Of a stretch of DNA of 51,240 bases, positions 16,919 to 26,153 are shown one piece after another (the stretch's first letter is position 1; each line of letters starts with the position of its first letter). Source of the stretch: Fibrobacter succinogenes (GTDB lineage: Bacteria; Fibrobacterota; Fibrobacteria; Fibrobacterales; Fibrobacteraceae); contig CADAWC010000024.1 in assembly GCA_902791475.1 (NCBI GenBank), positions 1 to 51,240 on the forward strand, in the 5' to 3' direction. Both the position numbers and the translations under genes were made by a program. The notes under the pieces are model-generated. The model made no database searches. It was not told the origin of the DNA and worked only from the letters and a program-made list of their open reading frames with translations.

Positions 16919-17749
16919 TCACACCTCAAATTTGGACATATACCGGTCTATAGTGGCGTCGGCATAGTTCGCATAAATCATTGTCGTTTGTAAAACGGAA
17001 TGCCCCAATAGTTTCGAGACCGTTTCTATCGGTATTCCTAGCGTAATGCACGATGTGGCGAATGTATGGCGTGCCAAGTGAGCGTGTAGCCGCCTGTTAA
17101 AGCCGAGTTTTTCGGCGCATGATTTAAGGTTCTTGTTGAAAGATGAATTATTTACGACATGGAGAACGCAGCCGTCTTCGCTTTTCCTGATAAGGGAGAG
17201 GGCCTGCTTGGGTATGGGAATATAAACCTTTTGCCCAGTCTTTTGCGTCCATTTGTGAATTTTCCCGTTTTTGATGTCTTCTGTGCGTAGATTTTTAAGG
17301 TCTGCATATCGGAGGCCCGTAAAGCACGAAAATAAGAACGCACGCATGGATTCGCGCTCGGCGAACGTCAATATTGCTTTTTTCTGGAAAAAATCCTCGT
17401 ACAACGCTTTCAGTTCGTCGATTTCCAGAAAATCTCTGCGGGTTCGTGCCCGGTGCAGATGAAAATTTGCAAATGGATTTTTGTCGGTAAGTCCATTTTT
17501 GCGCAAAATGTTAACGAATTTACGTAGTACGGCAAGCGACCGGTAAATGGTCCCATCCGAGTTTTCTCTCTGCCTCATGAATTCCACGTAGCCTTGTAAA
17601 AAAGGTACGTCAATGTCTTTACAGTCCAGTTTGGGGCGGTATTGGTGAATCTTGTTAATGTGCCCTAAATAGGTATTTAGGGTAAATCGGGATAGCAGGT
17701 CAGACTGAGAAACCACCGCTTTGCGAATTTCTTCAAAAAAATCTCTCAT
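16919..17749 (-). CDS. Tyrosine recombinase (Bacteroides-invertase/transposon integrase type)
   Basis: A 276-residue site-specific recombinase. The N-terminal SAM-like core-binding domain is at about 10-85. The catalytic domain contains R147 (FTGLRYADL), K170 (QKTGQK), H224-x-x-R227 (HLARHTFATS), H250 (LGHSVLQTT) and nucleophile Y259, so all catalytic residues are present. The ATG 17749 has AAGGAG upstream. It is enclosed by two 26-bp inverted repeats, and the right copy lies just upstream of the gene. Relatives act as integrases or as DNA invertases controlling surface genes. Position next to a polysaccharide locus favours the invertase role; this is inference. Confidence 0.9.
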   Translation of the reverse strand: MRDFFEEIRKAVVSQSDLLSRFTLNTYLGHINKIHQYRPKLDCKDIDVPFLQGYVEFMRQRENSDGTIYRSLAVLRKFVNILRKNGLTDKNPFANFHLHRARTRRDFLEIDELKALYEDFFQKKAILTFAERESMRAFLFSCFTGLRYADLKNLRTEDIKNGKIHKWTQKTGQKVYIPIPKQALSLIRKSEDGCVLHVVNNSSFNKNLKSCAEKLGFNRRLHAHLARHTFATSCITLGIPIETVSKLLGHSVLQTTMIYANYADATIDRYMSKFEV

Positions 17750-17777
17750 AGAACTCCTTGGGCTAAATGCGCCAAAA

Positions 17778-17803
17778 GACCGCAGTTCTCGGGGAACTGT
17801 GGT
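17778..17803 (-). repeat. 26-bp inverted repeat, right copy (candidate recombination site)
   Basis: Reverse complement of 16620-16645 with no mismatch. It lies 28 bp upstream of the recombinase ATG and about 145 bp before the first polysaccharide gene. On the minus strand it is followed by TTTT, so it could also attenuate recombinase expression. Confidence 0.8.
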
Positions 17804-17948
17804 GTGTCCAAGCGATTTTTGAAGTTTTTGAAGCAGTTGCTTTGCATGTGGCTAGTCTGTTGAACGGAAAAAACTCCGTCGTTAAGATATACTCTGCGGA
17901 TTTGTGCGGCAATAGGCCTCACTTTTGTGGTGTAAATGGGATGGTTTC

Positions 17949-18770
17949 GTGAATTTTCCTGCGTATAGTGCTTTGCTCAGTGTATGTGAAACGGAAAAAC
18001 CGGAATGGGTTTCTGTTGCTTTGGATAGCATGATCCAGCAGACCGTAAAGCCTTCCGAAATAGTTTTGGTTCAGAATGGACCGGTGCCAGATGAAATGCA
18101 AACCCTGATCAATCGCTATAAAAAGGAACATGCCGCGATATTCAAAACATTGATTTTGCCACGTTGCGGGGGGGTGGGCGAGGTTTTTAGGCAAGGAATT
18201 CTTGCTTGCACGAACGGGTTTATCGCCTATATGGATGCGGATGGATATTCTGCGCCGACTCGTATCGAAGAAGAATTTAATGCCTTGTTTGAAAATAAGG
18301 CCGATATGGTGGGAACCAATATCAATGAATTCAGTGAATCCATCAACGATGTTGAAGGCTATCGCGTGTTTCCCGAGTCTCCTGAGCAAATTTACAGCTT
18401 TGCAAAACGGAGAATGCCGATGGCTTTTTCTTCAGCCTTGTTTAAAAAAAGAATGGTACTTGCTTGCTGTGATTACGAAGATTGCTATATGGCAGAGGAT
18501 TACGCCTTGATTATCAATCTTTTGAGCTTTTGTGCTAGGGGTATTAACGTACAAAAACCTTTGGTATATAAGCGGATGAACAAGGATTATTATAAAAATC
18601 GTGGTAGCTGGGAGTATATCAAGGCTATGCACTATTTCAATAAAAAGTTTTTCAGGGTTGGCTGGTTCCGCTATAGGGATTTCCTATTGCGTTCGACCGT
18701 TAACGAACTGATTTTTTTGATGCCGAATTTCTTAAGAACCTTTATTTTCAATAAAATGATGAGGACGTAA
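17949..18770 (+). CDS. Family 2-like glycosyltransferase
   Basis: A 273-residue GT-A fold protein. The N-terminus YSALLSVCETEKPEWVSVAL and IVLVQNGPVPDEM fit the nucleotide-binding start of GT2 enzymes, and MDADG carries the DxD-like metal site. It should transfer a sugar to the growing repeat unit on the inner membrane. I chose GTG 17949 with upstream GGGATGG over a TTG at 17925. It is the first gene of the polysaccharide cluster and ends 7 bp before fcl. A -10-like TATACT lies at 17888-17893 without a matching -35. Confidence 0.8.
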   Translation: MNFPAYSALLSVCETEKPEWVSVALDSMIQQTVKPSEIVLVQNGPVPDEMQTLINRYKKEHAAIFKTLILPRCGGVGEVFRQGILACTNGFIAYMDADGYSAPTRIEEEFNALFENKADMVGTNINEFSESINDVEGYRVFPESPEQIYSFAKRRMPMAFSSALFKKRMVLACCDYEDCYMAEDYALIINLLSFCARGINVQKPLVYKRMNKDYYKNRGSWEYIKAMHYFNKKFFRVGWFRYRDFLLRSTVNELIFLMPNFLRTFIFNKMMRT

Positions 18771-18777
18771 TACCTCT

Positions 18778-19956
18778 ATGGCTGTGTTGGATAAAAACTC
18801 AAAGATTTATGTTGCAGGTCACCATGGGTTGGTAGGCTCTGCTATTTGGAACAACCTCAAATCCCGTGGATACAACAACCTTGTTGGTCGCACCCATAAG
18901 GAACTTGACCTCACTGATCAAAATTCTGTCAAGAAGTTCTTTGACGAAGAACGCCCCGATGCCGTCGTGCTCGCTGCTGCATTTGTTGGCGGTATTATGG
19001 CGAACTCGCTCTATCGTGCCGATTTCATGATGATGAACATGAAAATCCAGTGCAACGTGTTTAGCGAAGCTTACGCCCACAACGTGAAAAAGTTCCTGTT
19101 CCTCGGCTCAACTTGCATTTACCCGAAGAACGCTCCGCAGCCCATGAAGGAGGACGCCCTCCTCACGAGCGAACTCGAGTACACCAACGAGGAATACGCC
19201 ATCGCAAAGATTGCGGGCCTCAAGATGTGCGAAAGCTATAACCTGCAGTACGGCACCAACTATCTCGCCGTGATGCCGACGAACCTTTACGGCCCGAACG
19301 ATAACTTCCACTTGGAAAATAGCCACGTGATGCCTGCCATGATGCGCAAAATCTACCTGGCAAAGCTCATCCATGACAACGACTGGAATAGCATCAAGGT
19401 AGATATGGACAAGCGCCCGGTTGAAGGCATCAACGGTAATGCCTCGCAAGATGAAATTTTAAAAGTCCTCGCCAAGTACGGCATCGAAAACAACAAGGTG
19501 ACCCTCTGGGGCACCGGCAAGCCGCTCCGCGAATTCCTCTGGAGCGAAGACATGGCCGACGCATCGGTCCATGTGCTCTTGAACGTGAACTTTAGCGACA
19601 TCATTGGCATCGAAAAGTATTCCAGCGTGCATTACGGTGCAAGCGTCGATGGTGCAGTAGATCGCAACCACAGCGCAGGCCGCGGTGGCGCCATCCCCAA
19701 GCTTGGTGAAATCCGCAACTGCCACATCAATGTGGGAACGGGCAAGGAACTCACCATCCGTGAACTTAGCGAACTCGTTGTGAAGGCAGTTGGTTTCGAA
19801 GGCGAAGTCGTATTTGACGCCAGCAAGCCCGACGGTACCCCGCGCAAGCTCATCGACGTGAGCAAGCTCCACAGCCTCGGCTGGACTCACAAGGTGGAAA
19901 TTGACGAGGGCGTGCAGAAACTTTTTGATTGGTACAAGGAATCTTTGAAGGCATAA
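18778..19956 (+). CDS. fcl: GDP-L-fucose synthase
   Basis: A 392-residue short-chain dehydrogenase of the GDP-fucose synthase (WcaG) family, which epimerises and reduces GDP-4-keto-6-deoxymannose to GDP-L-fucose with NADPH. The Rossmann start IYVAGHHGLVGSAIW, the catalytic serine region GSTCIYPK and the Y-x3-K site EYAIAKIAG are visible. It is about 70 residues longer than E. coli Fcl because of inserts near residues 205-245 and 285-310. Base composition and codon use are those of core genes, unlike the AT-rich genes further on. Confidence 0.93.
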   Translation: MAVLDKNSKIYVAGHHGLVGSAIWNNLKSRGYNNLVGRTHKELDLTDQNSVKKFFDEERPDAVVLAAAFVGGIMANSLYRADFMMMNMKIQCNVFSEAYAHNVKKFLFLGSTCIYPKNAPQPMKEDALLTSELEYTNEEYAIAKIAGLKMCESYNLQYGTNYLAVMPTNLYGPNDNFHLENSHVMPAMMRKIYLAKLIHDNDWNSIKVDMDKRPVEGINGNASQDEILKVLAKYGIENNKVTLWGTGKPLREFLWSEDMADASVHVLLNVNFSDIIGIEKYSSVHYGASVDGAVDRNHSAGRGGAIPKLGEIRNCHINVGTGKELTIRELSELVVKAVGFEGEVVFDASKPDGTPRKLIDVSKLHSLGWTHKVEIDEGVQKLFDWYKESLKA

Positions 19957-19973
19957 CGATTATGGCCGTCTGT

Positions 19974-20010
19974 GTCATCCTGAGCGGAGCGCAGCGAAGT
20001 CGAAGCATCT
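19974..20010. repeat. Intergenic repeat (GTCATCCTGAGCG family)
   Basis: Between fcl and gmd. It runs from GTCATCCTGAGCGGAGCG to CGAAGTCGAAGCATCT and is related to the element at 5605-5644. Confidence 0.6.
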
Positions 20011-20024
20011 AGGAAACTTAAAAC

Positions 20025-21122
20025 ATGACAAAACGCAACGTCGCATTAATCACAGGCGTCACCGGACAGGACGGCTCCTACCTTTCTGAATTTTTGCTTT
20101 CCAAGGGCTACGAGGTCCACGGCATTATCCGCCGCTCTTCTGTGGACTTCCGTGAACGCATAACCCATCTTGAAGGTAAACCGAATTTTCACTTGCACTA
20201 CGCCGACATGGGCGACTCCATGAGCCTCGTGAAAGTTGTGGGCAAGGTCCAGCCGACCGAAATCTATAACCTTGCAGCCCAGAGCCACGTGCAGGTCTCG
20301 TTTGATTCCCCGGAATTTACCGCCGATGTTGATGCCACCGGCGTGCTTCGCGTTCTTGAAGCCGTGCGTACGAATCATTTGGAAAAGACTTGCCGCATCT
20401 ACCAGGCCAGCACTAGTGAACTCTACGGCAAGGTCGAAGAAGTCCCGCAGAACGAGAATACCCCGTTCCACCCGTACAGCCCCTACGCTGTCGCCAAGCT
20501 TTACGGCTTCTGGATTGTCAAGGAATACCGCGAAGCCTACAATATGTTCTGCTGCTCCGGCATTCTCTTCAACCACGAATCTGAACGCCGTGGCGAAACC
20601 TTTGTGACCCGCAAGATTACGCTCGCCGCCGCCCGAATCGCCCAGGGCAAGCAGGACTGCCTGTTCCTCGGTAACCTCGATAGCCTCCGCGACTGGGGAT
20701 ATGCCAAGGATTACGTGGAATGCATGTGGCTCATTTTGCAGCACGACAAGCCCGAAGATTTTGTGATTGCGACCGGCGTTCAGCACACCGTCCGTGAATT
20801 CGCGACTCTCGCTTTCAAACATGCAGGCATTGAACTTGCTTGGGAAGGCGAAGGCGTGAATGAAAAAGGGATTAATATCGCGAACGGCAAGACCGTCGTC
20901 GCTGTTTCTGAAGATTTCTATCGCCCGACTGACGTGGTGAACCTCTGGGGCGACCCGACCAAGGCAAGGGCCGAACTCGGCTGGAACCCGCAAAAGACGA
21001 ATTTTGAACAACTTGTACAGATAATGGTTGAAAACGATATGCGCAAGGTTGCCGCTGACCACGTTGCGAGCGTGACCCGCACGAACTTGGCAGAGTATCT
21101 AGAAAAGGGTTTGGTGAAGTAA
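20025..21122 (+). CDS. gmd: GDP-mannose 4,6-dehydratase
   Basis: A 365-residue SDR enzyme converting GDP-D-mannose to GDP-4-keto-6-deoxy-D-mannose, the substrate of Fcl. It has [15 protein letters not shown] for NADP binding, IIRRSS, the active-site [14 protein letters not shown], the [11 protein letters not shown]-x3-K pair and [16 protein letters not shown]. Together with fcl it supplies GDP-fucose for the polymer. Core-type composition. Confidence 0.96.
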   Translation: MTKRNVALITGVTGQDGSYLSEFLLSKGYEVHGIIRRSSVDFRERITHLEGKPNFHLHYADMGDSMSLVKVVGKVQPTEIYNLAAQSHVQVSFDSPEFTADVDATGVLRVLEAVRTNHLEKTCRIYQASTSELYGKVEEVPQNENTPFHPYSPYAVAKLYGFWIVKEYREAYNMFCCSGILFNHESERRGETFVTRKITLAAARIAQGKQDCLFLGNLDSLRDWGYAKDYVECMWLILQHDKPEDFVIATGVQHTVREFATLAFKHAGIELAWEGEGVNEKGINIANGKTVVAVSEDFYRPTDVVNLWGDPTKARAELGWNPQKTNFEQLVQIMVENDMRKVAADHVASVTRTNLAEYLEKGLVK

Positions 21123-21179
21123 GAGGGAATGGCGGTTGCTTTTGAACGATTCATTCTTGTCAAGGCAACCTCCTTATTT

Positions 21180-21209
21180 GTCATTCCCGACTTGTTCGGG
21201 AATCTCCTT
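21180..21209. repeat. REP-like element
   Basis: GTCATTCCCGAC-TTGTTCGGGAAT hairpin in the gmd-wzx gap. It marks the change from core-type to AT-rich DNA. Confidence 0.6.
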
Positions 21210-21244
21210 TTTTGTAGAATTTGTTTGAATAAAGTATCTGTAAT

Positions 21245-22774
21245 ATGTCAAAGGCGAATCTGATAATAAAGAATACTATGTGGTTGTATGCCAAAATGGC
21301 GATAACCATGTTTATATCTTTATATACAACTCGCCTTATTTTGAATGCGTTAGGTGTCGTTGACTTTGGTATCTATGCCATTGTTGGTGGCGCAATTGGA
21401 ATGCTCGGCTTTTTGAATGGAGCTATGTCTTCGGCGACACAACGTTTTATGAGCTACGCTGAGGGGCAGGGAAACCAAGAAAAAAAAATAGGTGTATTCA
21501 ATGTTAGTATTGTTATTCATTTGTGCTTAGCTCTTATAATAGCTATTGTTTTGTTAATTGCTGGTTTTGTTTATTTTAATGGAATCCTAAACATTCCTGA
21601 AAGTCGAATGCTAGCTGCAAAATTTGTTTATGGCTGCTTGATTTTCAGTACATTTCTTACTGTAATAAATGTACCCTACGAAGCTGTAATGAATGCTCAT
21701 GAAAATATGCGTTATTATGCATTGGTGGGAATTCTAGAATCGCTCTTGAAGTTGACGGTTGCTTTGGTTTGCGTAAGTACGAATTATGACAAGTTGATTG
21801 TATACGGAATTTTGATGGCTTGTATTCCTGTTGTGACACTCTCCATAATGAAGGTGTATTGCCATAAACGATATACAGAATGTATCCTTAAACCGTTTAA
21901 GTATTTCAGGAAAGATCTTGCAAAAGAAATGCTAGGCTTTACTGGATGGAACTTTTTTGCTGTTGCCGCTACGATGATTGCAAATTATGGACTTGGTATT
22001 GTGACAAATGCCTTTTATGGTGTGATTATGAATACAGCTCTTGCTATAGCACAACAAGTTGATGCGTTGTTGAAAATTTTTTCAAACAATATGTTGAAGG
22101 CTTTAAATCCGGTTATTGTGAAGAGTGCTGGTGCTGGTGATAAAAACTCCTTTCTAAAGGCTACTTTTATAGGAAGTAAATTTTCTTTTTTTGTTTTTGT
22201 GTTTTTTTCAATTCCTTTTTTAATTGAGACTCCTTATATATTGAAAATATGGTTAGGAAATGTTCCTGATTGGGCTGTCCTTTTTTGTCGTTTACAGGTT
22301 GTAGCGTCTGTATTAGGACAGTTAACAGTTACTTTCCCAACGGCAATTGGGGCGAATGGAAAAATAAAAAGTATTTCTGTAGGGACTGGGATAATATATT
22401 TGTTTTCTGTTTTTATAACTTTTGTAATGTTTAAGTTCGGTTATCCTCCTTATTGTATGTATTTATCAATAATCTTATTAAATGTTGTTGGATATCGAAT
22501 TTTGGGTGTACTTGTATTTCATCATTTGTTAAAAGTAGATTATATAGATGTTTTAAAGGAGTGTGTAATACCCTGTATTGTTGTGTTTTTATTGTCGTTC
22601 GGATTAACTTTTTTATTGACGTTTCTTTATGAAGAATGTTTTTTACGACTTTGTTTTACATGTGTAATTAGTTGCTGTATTTTTATTTTATTTGTGTTTG
22701 TTCTGGGTATAAATATAACAGAACGCAATATTTTGCTAAATCTTTTTTATAGCATAAAAAAAAGGTTTGCATGA
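21245..22774 (+). CDS. wzx: Wzx-like polysaccharide flippase
   Basis: A 509-residue membrane protein with about 12-14 hydrophobic segments, resembling MATE/MOP-superfamily O-unit flippases: an N-terminal SKANLIIKNTMWLYAKMAIT helix, then TRLILNALGVVDFGIYAIVG and conserved NAFYGVIMNTALAIAQQV. It should move the undecaprenyl-linked repeat unit across the inner membrane. It has no Shine-Dalgarno sequence. From here the DNA is very AT-rich, consistent with acquired genes. It overlaps the next gene by 4 bp (ATGA). Confidence 0.88.
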   Translation: MSKANLIIKNTMWLYAKMAITMFISLYTTRLILNALGVVDFGIYAIVGGAIGMLGFLNGAMSSATQRFMSYAEGQGNQEKKIGVFNVSIVIHLCLALIIAIVLLIAGFVYFNGILNIPESRMLAAKFVYGCLIFSTFLTVINVPYEAVMNAHENMRYYALVGILESLLKLTVALVCVSTNYDKLIVYGILMACIPVVTLSIMKVYCHKRYTECILKPFKYFRKDLAKEMLGFTGWNFFAVAATMIANYGLGIVTNAFYGVIMNTALAIAQQVDALLKIFSNNMLKALNPVIVKSAGAGDKNSFLKATFIGSKFSFFVFVFFSIPFLIETPYILKIWLGNVPDWAVLFCRLQVVASVLGQLTVTFPTAIGANGKIKSISVGTGIIYLFSVFITFVMFKFGYPPYCMYLSIILLNVVGYRILGVLVFHHLLKVDYIDVLKECVIPCIVVFLLSFGLTFLLTFLYEECFLRLCFTCVISCCIFILFVFVLGINITERNILLNLFYSIKKRFA

Positions 22775-23910
22775 TCTCTATTCAAGAAAAAACTCGTTGC
22801 TGTGGATGTGGTGCGTGTGTACAAGCTTGCCCACGTAATTGTATATCTTTAAAAGATGATCAAGAAGGTTTTCTTTATCCGTTTGTTAATCAGGATGAAT
22901 GTATAAAATGTAAAGTTTGTACAAAAGTTTGTCCAATGCAGAATACTTGGAGTCCTCAAAAGCCTTTGAAGCTTTTTGTTGCTGTTAATTCAAATGATAA
23001 TATTAGACTTGCAAGTAGTTCTGGTGGTGTATTTTCGTTATTTGCTGATTTATTTTTAAAGGAAAATGGAGTTGTTTATGGTGCGGCTTTTGATTCTAAT
23101 TGGGAAGTTCACCATATTAGAATAGAATCCCCTGAATATTTGCATCTTTTGAGAGGTAGTAAGTATATTCAGAGCAAAATTGAAAATACTTATAAAGATG
23201 TTGAATGTGATTTGAAAAAAGGAAGACAAGTACTCTTTTCTGGTACTCCATGTCAAATTGCTGGGTTACAAAGTTTTTTAAGGAAAAAGTATGACTCTCT
23301 AGCTACATTAGACTTTATATGTCATGGAGTGCCTAGTCCAGGTGTTTGGCGGAAATACTTAAAGGAAAATTTAAAAAAATCTGATATAAAGTCAATTTCC
23401 TTTCGTGACAAATTTTATGGATGGAAATTGTTTAGTATTTGTTTTGAAATGAAAAATAAAATTTTTAGAGAGAGAGCCTTACGTAATGCTTTTATGCGAT
23501 TATTTATTTTGGATAATTTGACTATTCGTCCGTCTTGCTATAATTGTTCTTTTAAAAATGGAAAATCGAATAGTGATATTACAATTGCTGATTTTTGGAG
23601 TATAAAAAAAATAAAACCAGAATTTGATGATAATCGGGGGGCTAGTGCTGTTTTATGTAACACATCAAAGGGAATGGATTTATTTAAAAAAATTACTTGT
23701 ATGTATGAACAAGTTGATTTTGATAAAATACGTGTTTTTAATAATTCTTATTCGCAATCGGTGACTGAACCTGCTAATAGGGAGGCTTTTTGGGAATATT
23801 TAAGAAATAACTCTGTGAATAAGGCTGCATTGAAATTTTCGTATACTATGAAAGGGCGTTTTAAAAGGTCTATTCGTGTGTTTTTAGAATTTATAGGAGT
23901 AAAATTATGA
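22771..23910 (+). CDS. F420 hydrogenase/dehydrogenase beta-like iron-sulfur protein
   Basis: A 379-residue protein. An N-terminal 2x[4Fe-4S] ferredoxin is at about 10-55 (CCGCGACVQACP, CIKCKVCTKVCP), followed by the FrhB/FdhB N- and C-terminal domains (ASSSGGVFSLFADLF, FSGTPCQIAGLQSFLRKKY, LDFICHGVPSPGVWRKYL). Such proteins recur in polysaccharide loci next to pyruvyltransferase-family genes, as here with a 4-bp overlap. The substrate is unknown; a redox step on a sugar or pyruvyl group is possible. The organism need not use F420. Confidence 0.85.
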   Translation: MISIQEKTRCCGCGACVQACPRNCISLKDDQEGFLYPFVNQDECIKCKVCTKVCPMQNTWSPQKPLKLFVAVNSNDNIRLASSSGGVFSLFADLFLKENGVVYGAAFDSNWEVHHIRIESPEYLHLLRGSKYIQSKIENTYKDVECDLKKGRQVLFSGTPCQIAGLQSFLRKKYDSLATLDFICHGVPSPGVWRKYLKENLKKSDIKSISFRDKFYGWKLFSICFEMKNKIFRERALRNAFMRLFILDNLTIRPSCYNCSFKNGKSNSDITIADFWSIKKIKPEFDDNRGASAVLCNTSKGMDLFKKITCMYEQVDFDKIRVFNNSYSQSVTEPANREAFWEYLRNNSVNKAALKFSYTMKGRFKRSIRVFLEFIGVKL

Positions 23911-25016
23911 AAATTGGTGTAGTGACTTTTTGGGAAACACAGGATAATTATGGTCAGGTTTTGCAAGGATATGCTTTGCAGAAGGTGCTAGAAAAATTAG
24001 GGCATGAAGCTTTTATTATTAGGTATTTGCTTCATAATGATTATACTGGATATACTGGGCGTTGGAAATCAATTTTTAGTATAAAAAAAGTGTATAATAA
24101 GATTAATCGATTTTTGTTTCGTCGAAAAAATCGATGGACTACAACAAAAGTAGATAGACATTTTAATGACTTTAAAACGAAGTTTATAAAGTATAATGAT
24201 TGTGTATATCATAAATACAAGGATTTGCTTCAAAATCCACCTGAAGCTGACGCTTATATTGCAGGAAGTGATCAAATTTGGTATGTCCCTGAAAAATGGG
24301 AAACTTATAGAAATATTTTTAAAGCCTATTTCCTTAATTTTGCAAATAATAATTCAATGAAGTTGTCTTATGCTGCAAGTTGGGGAAATTGTGCTCCTCC
24401 CGCTTCGTGTTATGATTATATAAAACCGTTGTTGGCTGACTTTAAGTATATTTCTGTTCGAGAAAATAGCGGTGTGGAAAAATGTGCTAGAGCAGGAAGA
24501 ATGGATGCAGAATGTGTTCTCGATCCAACTTTGTTGATTTCAAAGGAACTCTATCTAAATATAGCTCAAAAACCTTTAAATGAAAGAAAATACGTATTAT
24601 TGTATCTTATAAATAAACGAGAAGATGTTGTTGAAAAAGTGAAAATTTATGCTGCAAATAATCATCTTGAAATTCGTTATATAGATAATCAATGGAATAC
24701 AAGCTTATCTGCTAATGAATTTCCTACAGTTCAGGAATGGTTAGGTCTTATAGCTTCGGCTGAAATTGTTATAACGGATTCCTATCATGGATTCTTATTC
24801 TCGATAATATTTAATAAACAAAATGTTATCGTAACGAAAAATGATGATCGTTTTATGACAGTGATGCGTCTTTTGAAATTAGAAAAACGGAGATTCTATA
24901 ATAATTTTGATGATTTAGTAAACGAAAAGATTGATTATGAGTATGTTAATGAAATAATAGAAAAAAAGAGGGAAAAATGTATTTCAAATTTATTTCAAGC
25001 ATTGGCTCAAAAATGA
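23907..25016 (+). CDS. Polysaccharide pyruvyl transferase family protein
   Basis: A 369-residue protein with the family features: N-terminal KIGVVTFWETQDNYGQVLQG, YIAGSDQIW in the middle, YAASWG, and ITDSYHGFLFSIIFNK near the end. Relatives (CsaB, WcaK) add pyruvate ketals to sugars using phosphoenolpyruvate; many members of this branch are uncharacterised. Overlap with the iron-sulfur gene suggests that the two act on the same step. Confidence 0.88.
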   Translation: MKIGVVTFWETQDNYGQVLQGYALQKVLEKLGHEAFIIRYLLHNDYTGYTGRWKSIFSIKKVYNKINRFLFRRKNRWTTTKVDRHFNDFKTKFIKYNDCVYHKYKDLLQNPPEADAYIAGSDQIWYVPEKWETYRNIFKAYFLNFANNNSMKLSYAASWGNCAPPASCYDYIKPLLADFKYISVRENSGVEKCARAGRMDAECVLDPTLLISKELYLNIAQKPLNERKYVLLYLINKREDVVEKVKIYAANNHLEIRYIDNQWNTSLSANEFPTVQEWLGLIASAEIVITDSYHGFLFSIIFNKQNVIVTKNDDRFMTVMRLLKLEKRRFYNNFDDLVNEKIDYEYVNEIIEKKREKCISNLFQALAQK

Positions 25017-25852
25017 ATAGTATAAAATATTTGAAACGTCGGGTTTTATTGAAAATAATGTCTTTTTTACCATTGCCGGATATTCCTCCATCATCGGAAG
25101 AAATTGACATCGTAATACCTGTGATAGAGAAGGATTTGGACATTTTACCTCTTTGTCTTGAAGGTGTTAAGAAAAATGTGCAAAATCGTATAAAGAATAT
25201 TTATTTAGTAGCTCCTCAAAATAATCAGATAATGGAGTTTTGTAGATGTAATTCTATAGAATTTGTTGATGAAACAACAGTTTTGGGTTTTGGTCCGAAA
25301 GACTTATGTTTAAAGATAAAAGAAAAGGATAAGATTGTTGATAGAAGTGGATGGCTTTTTCAGCAGTTGATAAAATTGTCAGGACGGGTTGGAACTTGCA
25401 ATCATTACTTATGTATTGATTCTGATCATGTTTTATTACGTCCGCATACATTTCTTGCTAAAAATGGAAAGCCTGTTTTTTATATGAGTTCCGAAATGCA
25501 TTGCCCGTATTATGCGAATATAAAAAGAATTACCTCTTTAAAAAAAATGTCTGCTTTTAGTTATGTGGCGCATAAAATGCTTTTTTCCAAAAAAAAGTTG
25601 AATGAACTGCATAAGAATATTGAAGAAAAATGTAAAACGGATTGGATAACAGCTGTTTTGGAAAAATATGATCGGACTCAACAAGCTGGTTTTTCCGAAT
25701 TTGAATTGTATGGTAATTTTGTACGAGAAAAATATGTAAGACCATGGAAGCAAAAGGCCTTTTCGTATATGAAAAAAAGAGATTATGATTACTTGGTCTC
25801 TTTGTATGGAAAAAAATACAATAGTATCACATTTCCCGCCTATATGAATTAA
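24977..25852 (+). CDS. DUF6492-like putative glycosyltransferase
   Basis: A 291-residue GT-A-like protein: EIDIVIPVIEKDLDILPLCL at the start, IYLVAPQNNQ, then WLFQQLIKLSG and YLCIDSDHVLLRP, which supplies a DSD metal site. It resembles the DUF6492 family of capsule loci. ATG 24977 has an AGAGGG ribosome site but overlaps the previous gene by 40 bp. ATG 25013 would give an ATGA junction and a protein 12 residues shorter. Function is by fold only. Confidence 0.7.
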   Translation: MYFKFISSIGSKMNSIKYLKRRVLLKIMSFLPLPDIPPSSEEIDIVIPVIEKDLDILPLCLEGVKKNVQNRIKNIYLVAPQNNQIMEFCRCNSIEFVDETTVLGFGPKDLCLKIKEKDKIVDRSGWLFQQLIKLSGRVGTCNHYLCIDSDHVLLRPHTFLAKNGKPVFYMSSEMHCPYYANIKRITSLKKMSAFSYVAHKMLFSKKKLNELHKNIEEKCKTDWITAVLEKYDRTQQAGFSEFELYGNFVREKYVRPWKQKAFSYMKKRDYDYLVSLYGKKYNSITFPAYMN

Positions 25853-25906
25853 CAATGTTTTTTTGATGATGGACTGCATTGTATAAAAAAAGGAGCTTCT
25901 TGAATT

Positions 25907-25951
25907 ATGGAAATTTTAAAAGGTTTTCTGCTGAATTTATTATATGATTGA
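25907..25951 (+). CDS. Possible 14-residue leader peptide
   Basis: MEILKGFLLNLLYD follows an excellent AAAAAGGAG ribosome site and ends by overlapping the start of a 50-residue frame. It may be translated only to couple that frame. Low certainty. Confidence 0.3.
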   Translation: MEILKGFLLNLLYD

Positions 25952-26096
25952 GAATACATATTTTTCTTCAACATTAATTGTGGTTGCTTTAGTATTTTTG
26001 ATGGATATATTACTTGCGTTTGTTGTTCATCAATTGGTAAAAATGATAAAGTCTATATTATTTGGTCTGTGTTCTAAAAAAGGTCTTGTTGTATGA
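25944..26096 (+). CDS. Possible 50-residue single-span membrane protein
   Basis: The frame runs from ATG 25944 to TGA 26094-26096. Residues about 7-32 are strongly hydrophobic (STLIVVALVFLMDILLAFVV), followed by a basic tail (KMIKSILFGLCSKKGLVV). It has no ribosome site of its own but overlaps the 14-codon frame at 25907. This is the only content of the 300-bp gap between the DUF6492-like and next glycosyltransferase genes. It could be a real small protein or a remnant. Confidence 0.35.
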   Translation: MIENTYFSSTLIVVALVFLMDILLAFVVHQLVKMIKSILFGLCSKKGLVV

Positions 26097-26153
26097 ATAA
26101 TAAGATTTATATGTTTTTTGATATTTGTGGAATTGACTTGATTAGGGACTAAT

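Noticed and set aside
17767..17952. 61-codon plus-strand frame over the right inverted repeat
   Set aside because: It begins in the repeat and overlaps the first glycosyltransferase start. The stretch after it looks mildly protein-like, so a remnant is possible, but nothing supports a gene.
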